Shown here one piece after another: positions 34,760 to 42,420 of a stretch of DNA of 45,534 nucleotides. The stretch lies in assembly GCA_041655735.1 (NCBI GenBank), contig JBBAEV010000005.1, positions 1 through 45,534 of the forward strand, in the 5' to 3' direction. How positions within the stretch are numbered: the stretch's first letter is position 1; each line of letters starts with the position of its first letter. The notes beneath the pieces are model-generated. The model did no database searches, was not told the origin of the DNA, and worked only from the letters and a program-made list of their open reading frames with translations. Source of the DNA: JBBAEV01 sp041655735. GTDB taxonomy: Bacteria > Bacillota_I > Bacilli_A > RF39 > UBA660. A program made the translations under genes and the position numbers.

Positions 34760-35578
34760 TCATTTTTTATATTTATTTCTTAGATAATGAAGTGATAAAC
34801 ACTCCTTACTTTTTTTTATCACATCTTTCATGGAATCATCTAATAAATTACCAATTTCTTGATTGCTTTCATTAAGATAAGCACCATTTGAATAAATTCT
34901 AAAATAAGAGTACTTAAATTGATCAAAATCATTGAATTCAGAAATTATTTTTTTATTATTTAATAAAAATTTGTTTTTTAATAAAGAAAAATTAGCATCA
35001 TTAATAAAAAATAAATTCTTATTTCGACCAGCATTAATACCGGTAGCATAAAACCTAAATATCTTCCATCGTTTAATATTTTTAAATCGTTCAATAATTT
35101 TATTAATATTATTAATATCATCTTTATTTACTTCCATTAAAACAGTATTAATTTTAATTTTTATATTCTTACCTTTTACTTTTTCTAATATCCATAAAAC
35201 GTGTTTTAAATGATTAATACCTCTCCCAATTTCTTTATTTAATTTATTAGTTGAAGCATCAATAGGCAATGTAATCCAATCAAATTTTGAACATATATAA
35301 CCTAAATTTTTCTCATTTATATTTTTCCCATTCGTATTTATAGACAAGATTATATTTGGGTTTAACCTTTTTATATAATTTATTAATTTAAATAAATCTT
35401 TATATAATAATGGCTCTCCTCCACAAAAAGAAATTTTTTCAACGCCATAATCTAATAATTTCTTTGCAATTATTTTATTTTCTTTTAAAGATAATTCAGG
35501 AAATATTTCTCTAAAACAAAACTTACAATGTTCATTACAAAAACTAGTTATATTCCAACATAAAGATTTAATTTTCAT
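34760..35578 (-). CDS. Radical SAM protein with viperin-like features
   Basis: 272 residues, no SPASM domain. The 4Fe-4S motif CNEHCKFCF (Cys14, 18, 21) fits CX3CX2C with the FCF ending seen in viperins, followed by KISFCGGEPLLYKD (GGE SAM motif). Further segments reminiscent of viperin: INTNGKNIN, WITLPIDAST, EIGRG, IKINTVLMEVNKDDI, and RWKIFRFYATGINAGRN. Viperins convert NTPs to ddh-nucleotides that stop viral RNA synthesis. Related unstudied Firmicute radical SAM proteins share many of these features, so the function stays open. GGTGATTTT precedes ATG. It may alternatively modify a peptide or be a 7-carboxy-7-deazaguanine-synthase-like enzyme. Confidence 0.72.
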   Translation of the reverse strand: MKIKSLCWNITSFCNEHCKFCFREIFPELSLKENKIIAKKLLDYGVEKISFCGGEPLLYKDLFKLINYIKRLNPNIILSINTNGKNINEKNLGYICSKFDWITLPIDASTNKLNKEIGRGINHLKHVLWILEKVKGKNIKIKINTVLMEVNKDDINNINKIIERFKNIKRWKIFRFYATGINAGRNKNLFFINDANFSLLKNKFLLNNKKIISEFNDFDQFKYSYFRIYSNGAYLNESNQEIGNLLDDSMKDVIKKSKECLSLHYLRNKYKK

Positions 35579-35609
35579 AAAATCACCACTTATATTTTAA
35601 CATAAATAA

Positions 35610-35632
35610 TAAAACCTAGTAATAACTAGGTA
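35610..35632 (-). terminator. Terminator after the 35635 gene
   Basis: ACCTAGT / ACTAGGT stem followed by TTTATTATTT on the minus strand, directly after the stop at 35635. Confidence 0.75.
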
Positions 35633-35634
35633 TA

Positions 35635-36345
35635 TTATTTTTTTATATTAACTTTCTTATAAAAATTATTTATAACATTAAAAGTTTCATGATATATATC
35701 TTCGCTCTCCAAAAAGCTATCAAAAGATATTTTTTTATTGTTATATACTATCTTAGTATCAGCTAATAAATCAGGCATCTCTATCATATATAAATATATA
35801 CTATATTTTTCAAAATCATTTAACCTACTACTTTTATAATAATCTTTAAAATTAATTAAAGCTTTTTGATTTTTAGTTTTATTCATAGTATCTACTAGCT
35901 TATAGCCTTTAATAACTTTTTCTCTAGATATTTTACTATATAAATATATTAAATCATCACCATTAATGGATATTTGATTCCATAAATCTATTATTGTATT
36001 CATTTCATCTTCGCTTTTTATATTAGCAGTATCATCTATAAAATATGATAATAACTCTAAAGCCACAGCATTATCTTCATTATATAAACTATATTTTTTA
36101 AAAGCACCATTGCATTCTTTATCATTTAAAAAGGATACATCTTCATTACAATAATCTATCAACACCTTAGCGGCAAATACATCATTATAATTATTAAAAT
36201 AATTTAAAGCCTCTTCTATCTCATTATTACTTACAATATCTAAATCATTAGATTCATCTTTAAAAACAAACCACCATAATAACCCCACTATAAATATCAA
36301 CAAAAATGTTACAATAATTATTAATACCTTTACTAATTTATTCAT
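35635..36345 (-). CDS. Single-pass membrane protein, paralogue of 41674-42396
   Basis: 236 residues: N-terminal TM helix (about 5-28, VKVLIIIVTFLLIFIVGLLW) with the bulk outside. Extracellular part aligns over its length with the 41674 protein: EALNYFNNYNDVFAAK against EALEYFNKYNDVYASR, KGYKLVDTMN against KGYDLVQKMN, KIVYNNKKISFDSFL against KITYNNEKITFEKYL. Two extra Cys (DYCNEDV, KECNGAF) occur only in this copy. Begins 12 bases after the ABC-F remnant, with AAAGGGG before ATG. Family unknown; function unknown. Confidence 0.75.
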   Translation of the reverse strand: MNKLVKVLIIIVTFLLIFIVGLLWWFVFKDESNDLDIVSNNEIEEALNYFNNYNDVFAAKVLIDYCNEDVSFLNDKECNGAFKKYSLYNEDNAVALELLSYFIDDTANIKSEDEMNTIIDLWNQISINGDDLIYLYSKISREKVIKGYKLVDTMNKTKNQKALINFKDYYKSSRLNDFEKYSIYLYMIEMPDLLADTKIVYNNKKISFDSFLESEDIYHETFNVINNFYKKVNIKK

Positions 36346-36357
36346 ATATTAACCCCT

Positions 36358-36645
36358 TTATTTATTTAAAATAGCTTCTTCTTTTTTAATATATTTATTA
36401 TATAAATAGTCAGTGATGGCTTGCTCGGATTTCTCATATAAATCCGTCCTTCTATTATATTCTATAAAACCCATTTCTTCACCATTATCAGGAGATATAA
36501 TGCCCATAATTATTTTTAAAAATGTGGTTTTACCAGCATCATTAACACCCACTATTCCTATTTTTTCCGTTTCAACAATATATAAATTAATATTTTTAAA
36601 TAATTCTTGAATACCAAATGACATTGATAGATTTTTTAAGCGCAT
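36358..36645 (-). pseudogene. Truncated ABC-F ATPase (N-terminal fragment)
   Basis: 95 residues. Residues 1-55 (MRLKNLSMSFGIQELFKNIN, IGIVGVNDAGKTT) align with the first 55 of the ABC-F at 39876-41507; the Walker A Gly is changed to Asp (VNDAGK). The rest (YNRRTDLYEKSEQAITDYLYNKY) does not match and no signature, Walker B or second ATPase domain exists, against about 540 residues in a full ABC-F. It has its own near-consensus promoter and GAGGTGG site, so it may still be expressed. Best read as a deleted copy whose 3' end was replaced. Confidence 0.7.
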
Positions 36646-36666
36646 ATAACCACCTCTTTTGTGCTT

Positions 36667-36695
36667 ATTATATGCTGTTCTAGGTTTTCAAACAA
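36667..36695 (-). promoter_or_regulatory. SigA-type promoter of the ABC-F remnant/35635 operon
   Basis: TTGTTT (36690-36695), 17-base spacer, TATAAT (36667-36672). It now drives the remnant and the membrane protein downstream. Confidence 0.65.
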
Positions 36696-36724
36696 GCAAT
36701 ACAGATTCAAAAGCAATAGAAGAT

Positions 36725-36758
36725 AAAAAAAACTCAGGTTTTTACAAGTCTGAGTTTA
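36725..36758 (-). terminator. Terminator of the 36764 ABC-F gene
   Basis: AAACTCAG / CTGAGTTT stem with a 12-base loop, followed by a T8 run on the minus strand. Confidence 0.88.
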
Positions 36759-36763
36759 TCATT

Positions 36764-38359
36764 TTATTTTTGTTTTTTTACACTATTTTCTCCATAGTCA
36801 TAATTTAAATTATTGTTTTTTTTTATACCATTTTCATTCAGCTCATAAACAATATCACAAACCTCATTAATAAATTTGCGATCATGAGATATACTGATAA
36901 TTGCTCCTTTATAGTTGGCTAAGACTTCTCTAATTACTGGATTGGAAAGAGGACTTAAGTTTCTGGTTGGTTCATCCATTAGTAATACATCACAATTGTT
37001 TAATATCATCTTTAGTAGTAATAATTTAGCTTTTTGACCACCACTTAAATTTTCAATCTTCGCAAGCATTTCTTCACTGGTAAATTTCATGTTTCCCATA
37101 AAACTTCTAACTTTTGTTTCCTCAGTTTTTGATCCTTCTTCTTGAAGAAATTCTAAAGCAGTTATATTAGGATTAATTAATTCTTCATAATTTTGTGGCA
37201 TATAACCAATATTTATATCTTTCCTATCTTGCATAATTTCATATATTTTTTTAAAAAGGGTGGTTTTACCAATACCATTTTTACCAATTAAAACAACGTG
37301 TTCTGGTCCATTTACCTTTAGTTCGATATTTTGAGATAAAATCCTATCCTTTATTTTTAAAACTGAAATATGTAAGTCTAAAATAACTTTACCATTAGGT
37401 ATATATATATTATTATCAAAATTAAAATTAATAGCTTCTTCTACATCAGGTATATCGAAAAAATTATCGGCATTTTTTTCCAATCTCTTCTCTTGCGCTT
37501 TAAGAGATTTCATTTTTTTCTTTAGTAATTTTGCGCCATGAGGATCAGCTCTAGTAATAGTTTCTTGTTGATAATCAACTTTTTGATAAACTTGACGCCA
37601 CTGTGCCATTTGTGCTTGATATTCAGCTCTTTGTTTACGAGCTACTTGCTCTTGTTTTTGAATAATCCCCAATCTTTTTTCAACATATTCACGATAACCC
37701 ATTTTTTCTATAGTATGACGAGCATCACTTTTTTTCTTTACTTGTTCTAAATGGATTACGATATTGGCTGTTCTTTCTAAAAGAGTTTCATCATGAGATA
37801 TATATATAATCGGTATATTAGAAACACTAATAAAATTTTCTAACCATTCCAATGTTTTTATATCTAAATCATTAGTTGGTTCATCTAATAATAAAACATC
37901 TGGGTTATTAACAACTAATTTTGCCAATTGTATTTTTACTTTTTCGCCACCAGATAATGTTCCTATTGACTGTTCGCTTTCTAATAAATTAGGATTAATT
38001 TTTAATTTAGATAAAACCGAACTAACATGAACCAAATCATTATAACGATCATAATCAATTTCATCATAAGGACTATCTTTTAAGAAATATTCAAATATAG
38101 GAGAGTCAAACCAATCGTCATTTAAAGATTGTTCAAGATAACCTATTTTTAATCCCTTTTTAGTTACTTGCCCACTATATTCACAATAACCATCTATCGT
38201 TTTTTGATCATAAATATATTTTAGTAAAGAACTTTTACCATTACCTTCTTCCCCTATTACTGCCACCTTATCACCTTTATTTAATGTAAAACTAAAGTTT
38301 TTAATTAAAGGACGTCCATTTTTCTTAATAGCAATAGTTACATCTCTCAACTCTAACAT
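36764..38359 (-). CDS. ABC-F family ATPase
   Basis: 531 residues, no membrane segments, two ABC domains joined by a long basic linker. Domain 1: Walker A IGEEGNGKSS (about 36-44), signature LSGGEKVKIQL, Walker B LLLDEPTNDLD. Linker of about 90 residues with QKQEQVARKQRAEYQAQMAQ. Domain 2: GKNGIGKTT, LSGGQKAKLLLL and a divergent Walker B tail MDEPTRNLSPLS in place of DEPTNHLD. ABC-F proteins bind the ribosomal E site and either aid translation or give resistance to ribosome-targeting drugs. The divergent second site and location beside a peptide-maturation gene favour a specialised role (inference). AAAGGAGG precedes ATG; it starts 14 bases after the radical SAM gene. Confidence 0.85.
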   Translation of the reverse strand: MLELRDVTIAIKKNGRPLIKNFSFTLNKGDKVAVIGEEGNGKSSLLKYIYDQKTIDGYCEYSGQVTKKGLKIGYLEQSLNDDWFDSPIFEYFLKDSPYDEIDYDRYNDLVHVSSVLSKLKINPNLLESEQSIGTLSGGEKVKIQLAKLVVNNPDVLLLDEPTNDLDIKTLEWLENFISVSNIPIIYISHDETLLERTANIVIHLEQVKKKSDARHTIEKMGYREYVEKRLGIIQKQEQVARKQRAEYQAQMAQWRQVYQKVDYQQETITRADPHGAKLLKKKMKSLKAQEKRLEKNADNFFDIPDVEEAINFNFDNNIYIPNGKVILDLHISVLKIKDRILSQNIELKVNGPEHVVLIGKNGIGKTTLFKKIYEIMQDRKDINIGYMPQNYEELINPNITALEFLQEEGSKTEETKVRSFMGNMKFTSEEMLAKIENLSGGQKAKLLLLKMILNNCDVLLMDEPTRNLSPLSNPVIREVLANYKGAIISISHDRKFINEVCDIVYELNENGIKKNNNLNYDYGENSVKKQK

Positions 38360-38373
38360 ATTATCCTCCTTTC

Positions 38374-39660
38374 TTAGAAGTAATTTATCTTTAAAATCTC
38401 AGCATTTATTTTATTCAATAAATCCTTTTTGCAATTAACTTTTTTAAAATTATTATATTTTATCATTGATTCAAAACGGCATCCCGTATGACAAAGTGGT
38501 AAAAATTCACACTTTTTTTCCAAACATTCTTTATATTTATCTATAAATAAATAATTACTGTCTTTTACATCACCATTAAAAATGTTCCCTACTTTAAACT
38601 CTTCTCTACCAACACCGCTAACACACTTTACAATATTACCATTTGGTTCAATTACCATTGAATGTTTTAATTTTGCAGTACACATTCCATCAAATGAGAA
38701 AATATCTGACATATGAAATCCTAATTTATATGCAGTTTTATATAATTTTATATAATTATTTAAAAATTCATCTTCTAAAATACCATATTGGTCAATATAT
38801 TTATTGGCTTCTGAACAATTTACTGTTTTAGTTATCAATCCTAATGATATGATTATTTTATCAGTTCCAAATTCTTTTTTTATATATTTTAAAAATCCTG
38901 GAATATAAAGAATATTACTATTATCATAATTTATTCTTAAGTTTATTTTATCTATTTTGTTATTATTAAGAATATATTTTAGATTATTTATAATTTCTTT
39001 ATAAGTACCATCCCCATTGCGAAGCATTCTTCGATTATTATGAATTTTCTCAGGACCATCTAATGTTATTTGTGCTCTACACCAATTAAATTTTGCTATT
39101 AGGTCTACTTTTTCTTTATTAAAATTAAATCCATTTGTAACAATAAATATTTTATATTTTATTTTATTTTTTTTAAAAATTTTATCAATAGAATTAAGAA
39201 AAAATTCTACATTATCCCAATTAGTAGTTGGTTCTCCACCAGTAATTTCAATATTTGATTCTTTTATCTTATTTTTTACAACATATTTTTCAATATAATC
39301 AATAACTTTTTTTATTTTCTCATTATCTAACAATGAAGGACTTATTCCTGATTGATAGCAATATGGACACTTGAAATTACATGCTGTTGTGGTTAATATA
39401 TGTAACCCCAAAAATCCACAATCATTCCACTCATTCAGTAATGATGATAAAAACATTTCCTCTTCATTTACATTTTCATCAATTAAAAATTCCATGCTTT
39501 TTAAATCTTTTATTATTTTACTATTATCAGCATTTGGTAATTTTTGACTTACTTTTTGTAACTTATTATTATCAAAAATAACTATTGCATGATTTAGAGT
39601 ATTATATAATAAAGTCTTATTTCCTTTACATAACTTATAAATAAATATTGACCACTTCAT
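38374..39660 (-). CDS. SPASM-domain radical SAM peptide maturase
   Basis: 428 residues. The N-terminal 80 residues resemble a PqqD-like winged-helix peptide-recognition element (YNTLNHAIVIFD, MEFLIDENVNE). Radical SAM core: CNFKCPYCY (Cys94, 98, 101) and EITGGEPTTNWD. C-terminal SPASM-type cluster: Cys327-x13-G-x4-Cys346, Cys379, Cys384, Cys390-x3-Cys394, Cys410, close to the CX9-15GX4C...CX2CX5CX3C...C pattern, with CX4C in place of CX2C. Such enzymes install thioether or C-C crosslinks in short peptides. The 31-residue Cys-Cys peptide gene lies directly upstream, separated by a hairpin. GGAGGAATAAG precedes ATG. Substrate is inferred, not shown. Confidence 0.87.
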   Translation of the reverse strand: MKWSIFIYKLCKGNKTLLYNTLNHAIVIFDNNKLQKVSQKLPNADNSKIIKDLKSMEFLIDENVNEEEMFLSSLLNEWNDCGFLGLHILTTTACNFKCPYCYQSGISPSLLDNEKIKKVIDYIEKYVVKNKIKESNIEITGGEPTTNWDNVEFFLNSIDKIFKKNKIKYKIFIVTNGFNFNKEKVDLIAKFNWCRAQITLDGPEKIHNNRRMLRNGDGTYKEIINNLKYILNNNKIDKINLRINYDNSNILYIPGFLKYIKKEFGTDKIIISLGLITKTVNCSEANKYIDQYGILEDEFLNNYIKLYKTAYKLGFHMSDIFSFDGMCTAKLKHSMVIEPNGNIVKCVSGVGREEFKVGNIFNGDVKDSNYLFIDKYKECLEKKCEFLPLCHTGCRFESMIKYNNFKKVNCKKDLLNKINAEILKINYF

Positions 39661-39678
39661 ACTTATTCCTCCAAAACT

Positions 39679-39707
39679 ATTAAAGGGAACATATTGCTCC
39701 CTTTAAT
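39679..39707 (-). terminator. Attenuator-like hairpin between peptide gene and maturase
   Basis: Perfect 10-bp stem ATTAAAGGGA / TCCCTTTAAT with a 9-base loop; the peptide stop codon lies inside. The following T-run on the minus strand is short (TAGTTTT), so termination should be partial, giving more peptide mRNA than enzyme mRNA. Confidence 0.7.
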
Positions 39708-39798
39708 TAGCTCTTGAACTACAACAACTATCCTTATGGAAGGAAACTTTACCTCCAATAATTGAATTAGCTTTAGTTGCTCGACGAACTATTTTCAT
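39703..39798 (-). CDS. Probable RiPP precursor peptide, Cys-Cys type
   Basis: 31 residues: basic leader-like N-terminus MKIVRRATKANS, a short IIGGK bend, and a C-terminal core FHKDSCCSSRAN with two adjacent Cys. It has a strong AGGAGGAG site, its own SigA promoter and a partial terminator, and lies directly before a SPASM radical SAM gene. Small size, strong expression signals and adjacency to a maturase are the usual marks of a ribosomally made, modified peptide. No matching precursor family is known to me; Cys, Ser and Lys/His near the end are candidate crosslink sites. Alternatively it is a non-processed regulatory peptide. A GG at residues 15-16 could be a leader cleavage site, but no dedicated protease gene is in the window. 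Confidence 0.7.
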   Translation of the reverse strand: MKIVRRATKANSIIGGKVSFHKDSCCSSRAN

Positions 39799-39821
39799 AT
39801 TGCTTCTCCTCCTTTTTTTAT

Positions 39822-39850
39822 ATAATATCACTTTATTTCTTAATACACAA
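39822..39850 (-). promoter_or_regulatory. SigA-type promoter of the peptide-maturase operon
   Basis: TTGTGT (39845-39850), 17-base spacer, TATTAT (39822-39827), with the AGGAGG site about 15 bases on. Confidence 0.65.
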
Positions 39851-39875
39851 CAATTTATAATAAAAAAATTCTTTT

Positions 39876-41507
39876 TTAATCCTTGTTAATATTAATATTC
39901 TTAAAATATTCAACTATATCTTTATTATAATATAATCTCTTACCTATTGGTAATACTAACACTCTAATAATCCCTAAATTATCTACAAAATCTGGATTAT
40001 GAGATACAACTAACATTGTCCCAGGAAATGTTTTGAATGTTTCAGCTATTATCATCTGAGTTTGTGGATCTAAATGATTTGTGGGTTCGTCAAGAATTAA
40101 AAAATTTGAGCCTTTCAAAGAAAGCTTTGCTAAAGCAACTCGACTTCTTTCTCCTGGTGACAGAACATCAACTTTTTTAAAAACATCATTACCAAAAAAC
40201 AGGAATCTACCTAGCACTGTTCTTAATTGCCTTTGTGAAATGTTTATATCGGAAAAATTATTTAAAATATCCCTTTCATTATCTAACAATTCATGTTCTT
40301 GAGCATAATAACCTATATCAGTTTTACTGCCAACTTCTATCTTGCCGCTATCAGGGATCAGCTCGCCAATAATTAATTTTAATAATGTTGATTTACCTAT
40401 TCCATTTTGGCCTATAATCAGAAATTTTTCACCCTTATTTAATTCAAAGGTTAGATTATTAATAACATTTTGTGTTAATGATTTATTATATTTAAAACAT
40501 AAATCTTTAACTTTTAAAGGTATGTTGGATCCCTCTCTGTTGATACTCATATTTATGTTTACTTTTTTTAAATCATGAGGAAGTTCTATTTTGTTTTCTA
40601 GTAATTTTTCTAATTTTTTTTCTCTATCTTGAGCCATTTTTTTCTTTTTCCCCGAAGCAGTGGCATATTTATTGATAACTGCTAGTAGTTTTTTTTCTTC
40701 ATTAGCTTGAATTTCAGCCTGCTTCATTAAGGCTTTTTCATGTTCAATATTTTGTCTTTTAAAATCCTCATAGTTACCATTACATAGTTCAATACTACGA
40801 GTCCTTTTATCTATAAATAAAGTTTTTGTTGTTACTTGATTCAAAAAATTAATATCATGAGAAATTATGAAAACACTACCTTTATAATTTTTTAAATAAT
40901 TAATAACATAGTCTTTACTCTCTTTATCCAAATGATTAGTTGGTTCATCCAATAAAATTATTTCCGGTTTAGAATATAATAACCTAGCGAATGCTACTTT
41001 TGATTTTTGTCCGCCAGATAAAGTCCTTAACTTCTGGCCTAGTAACGAATCGGAAATGTTCATGCCCCCTATTATTTTTAATAAGATATTCTCAGCTTTA
41101 TAGCAATCCCAGCCTTCTAGTTGATATTGGAGGTTATTAATTTTATTTAATAATATCTTTTGTTTGTTTGGATCACTTTCTGTGGAAATTTTATCATATA
41201 CAGTATGTAACTCTTCTTCAAGCTTTTTAATTGGTCTTCCAAGTAACAAAAAATCTAAAACAGTTATATCTGCAGATGGTACCTCATCTTCTATCACTTG
41301 TGGTAACCATTCCACTCTTTCTTTTTTGTCAAAAATCACTTTACCATTATCAGGTTCTATAATACCCATAATTATTTTAAACAATGTAGTTTTCCCTGCT
41401 CCGTTTACACCTACAACACCAATTTTCTCATTTTCATTAAGATATAAATTTATATCATTAAATAGTTCTTGGGTACCAAAAGACATTGATAAATTTTTTA
41501 GATGCAT
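39876..41507 (-). CDS. ABC-F family ATPase (YdiF-like)
   Basis: 543 residues. Domain 1 with GVNGAGKTT (33-41), TLSGGQKSKVAFARLL, LLDEPTNHLD and SHDINFLNQV; basic linker of about 80 residues (NEEKKLLAVINKYATASGKK); domain 2 with GQNGIGKSTLLK, LSPGERSRVALAKL, LDEPTNHLDPQTQ and VSHNPDF. Domain 2 signature is LSPGE, common in ABC-F proteins. No membrane segments; ribosome-associated by family. ATG at 41505-41507 after GAGGTGATTTT. It carries its own promoter at 41565-41593 and precedes the peptide gene on the same strand. Intact counterpart of the fragment at 36358-36645. Confidence 0.88.
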   Translation of the reverse strand: MHLKNLSMSFGTQELFNDINLYLNENEKIGVVGVNGAGKTTLFKIIMGIIEPDNGKVIFDKKERVEWLPQVIEDEVPSADITVLDFLLLGRPIKKLEEELHTVYDKISTESDPNKQKILLNKINNLQYQLEGWDCYKAENILLKIIGGMNISDSLLGQKLRTLSGGQKSKVAFARLLYSKPEIILLDEPTNHLDKESKDYVINYLKNYKGSVFIISHDINFLNQVTTKTLFIDKRTRSIELCNGNYEDFKRQNIEHEKALMKQAEIQANEEKKLLAVINKYATASGKKKKMAQDREKKLEKLLENKIELPHDLKKVNINMSINREGSNIPLKVKDLCFKYNKSLTQNVINNLTFELNKGEKFLIIGQNGIGKSTLLKLIIGELIPDSGKIEVGSKTDIGYYAQEHELLDNERDILNNFSDINISQRQLRTVLGRFLFFGNDVFKKVDVLSPGERSRVALAKLSLKGSNFLILDEPTNHLDPQTQMIIAETFKTFPGTMLVVSHNPDFVDNLGIIRVLVLPIGKRLYYNKDIVEYFKNININKD

Positions 41508-41564
41508 AAAATCACCTCTTTCACTTCTTTTTATAATAAGTATATATGTTCTGTCATTTTCCAT

Positions 41565-41593
41565 ATTTTACTATAATATAAGATCAAAATCAA
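41565..41593 (-). promoter_or_regulatory. Candidate promoter of the 39876 ABC-F gene
   Basis: TTGATT (41588-41593), 17-base spacer, TAAAAT (41565-41570). The leader to the ATG is about 50-60 bases and contains an in-frame open stretch that lacks a ribosome binding site. Confidence 0.45.
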
Positions 41594-41599
41594 TGTAAT

Positions 41600-41625
41600 A
41601 TAAAAACCAATCATAAAGATTGGTC
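41600..41625 (-). terminator. Terminator after the 41674 gene
   Basis: ACCAATC / GATTGGT stem with a 5-base loop and a T5 run on the minus strand. Confidence 0.8.
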
Positions 41626-41673
41626 TTATTAATTAATGGTTTTAGCATATATATTTAATTTATAATATATTTA

Positions 41674-42396
41674 TTATTCAGTTTCTTCAGAGATAAACTT
41701 TTCATAAAAGTAATCTATAGCACTAAAGGATCTTGTATAAATATAGTTATCATTTAAATATTTTTCAAAAGTTATTTTTTCATTATTATATGTTATCTTA
41801 GTACTGGTTAATAAATTAGGAGCCCTATCAATCATATGCATATATATACTATAAACTTCATAGTTATTTAACTTATCATCCCAAAAATAATTCTTAAAAT
41901 CATCAAAAGATGCTTGTGATTTCAAACCATTCATCTTTTGAACTAAATCATATCCTTTTTTAATATTAGCTCTAGTTTTATTATCGAAAAAATATATAAT
42001 ATCATCTTCTCTTACCACAATATCTTCCCATATCATAAGCATTGTGGCCATAGTGTTGGAATCTTTAATATTATCTTTATTTTTTAAAAAATCAAAAAAC
42101 AATTCCATATCCTCACCATATTTTGAACTATAATAATTATATTTTTTAGTTGCTTTTTTATACTCATCTTCTAAAATAGTTGTTTTTTTATTATTTTCAT
42201 AATAATCTATCATCATTCTAGAAGCATAAACATCATTGTACTTATTAAAGTATTCTAAAGCTTCTTTTTCAATAATACTGTAGTCTATATTATTTTCTTT
42301 AGTTTCTGGTTTAAATATAAACCACCATATTAAGCCTCCAATAACTAATAATAAGAAAATAATAACTATTAATAATATCTTTGTTACACCTTTCAT
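41674..42396 (-). CDS. Single-pass membrane protein, paralogue of 35635-36345
   Basis: 240 residues: TM helix about 6-28 (ILLIVIIFLLLVIGGLIWWF), rest extracellular and helical (EALEYFNKYNDVYASRMMID). Aligns with the 35635 protein and, more weakly, with the C-terminal part of the neighbouring lipoprotein 42421: KITYNNEKITFEKYL against HVIYNGQRMNFGEYA, YDLVQKMN against NELLDLFN. AAAGGGG precedes ATG, and the gene follows the lipoprotein after 24 bases. Function unknown. Terminator follows, so the pair is a two-gene operon. Confidence 0.75.
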   Translation of the reverse strand: MKGVTKILLIVIIFLLLVIGGLIWWFIFKPETKENNIDYSIIEKEALEYFNKYNDVYASRMMIDYYENNKKTTILEDEYKKATKKYNYYSSKYGEDMELFFDFLKNKDNIKDSNTMATMLMIWEDIVVREDDIIYFFDNKTRANIKKGYDLVQKMNGLKSQASFDDFKNYFWDDKLNNYEVYSIYMHMIDRAPNLLTSTKITYNNEKITFEKYLNDNYIYTRSFSAIDYFYEKFISEETE

Positions 42397-42420
42397 AATA
42401 TCAACCCCTTTTATTATTTG

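Noticed and set aside
41508..41564. Upstream in-frame extension of the ABC-F gene (19 residues)
   Set aside because: Lacks a ribosome binding site, while the internal ATG has GAGGTGA; the stretch is read as untranslated leader.
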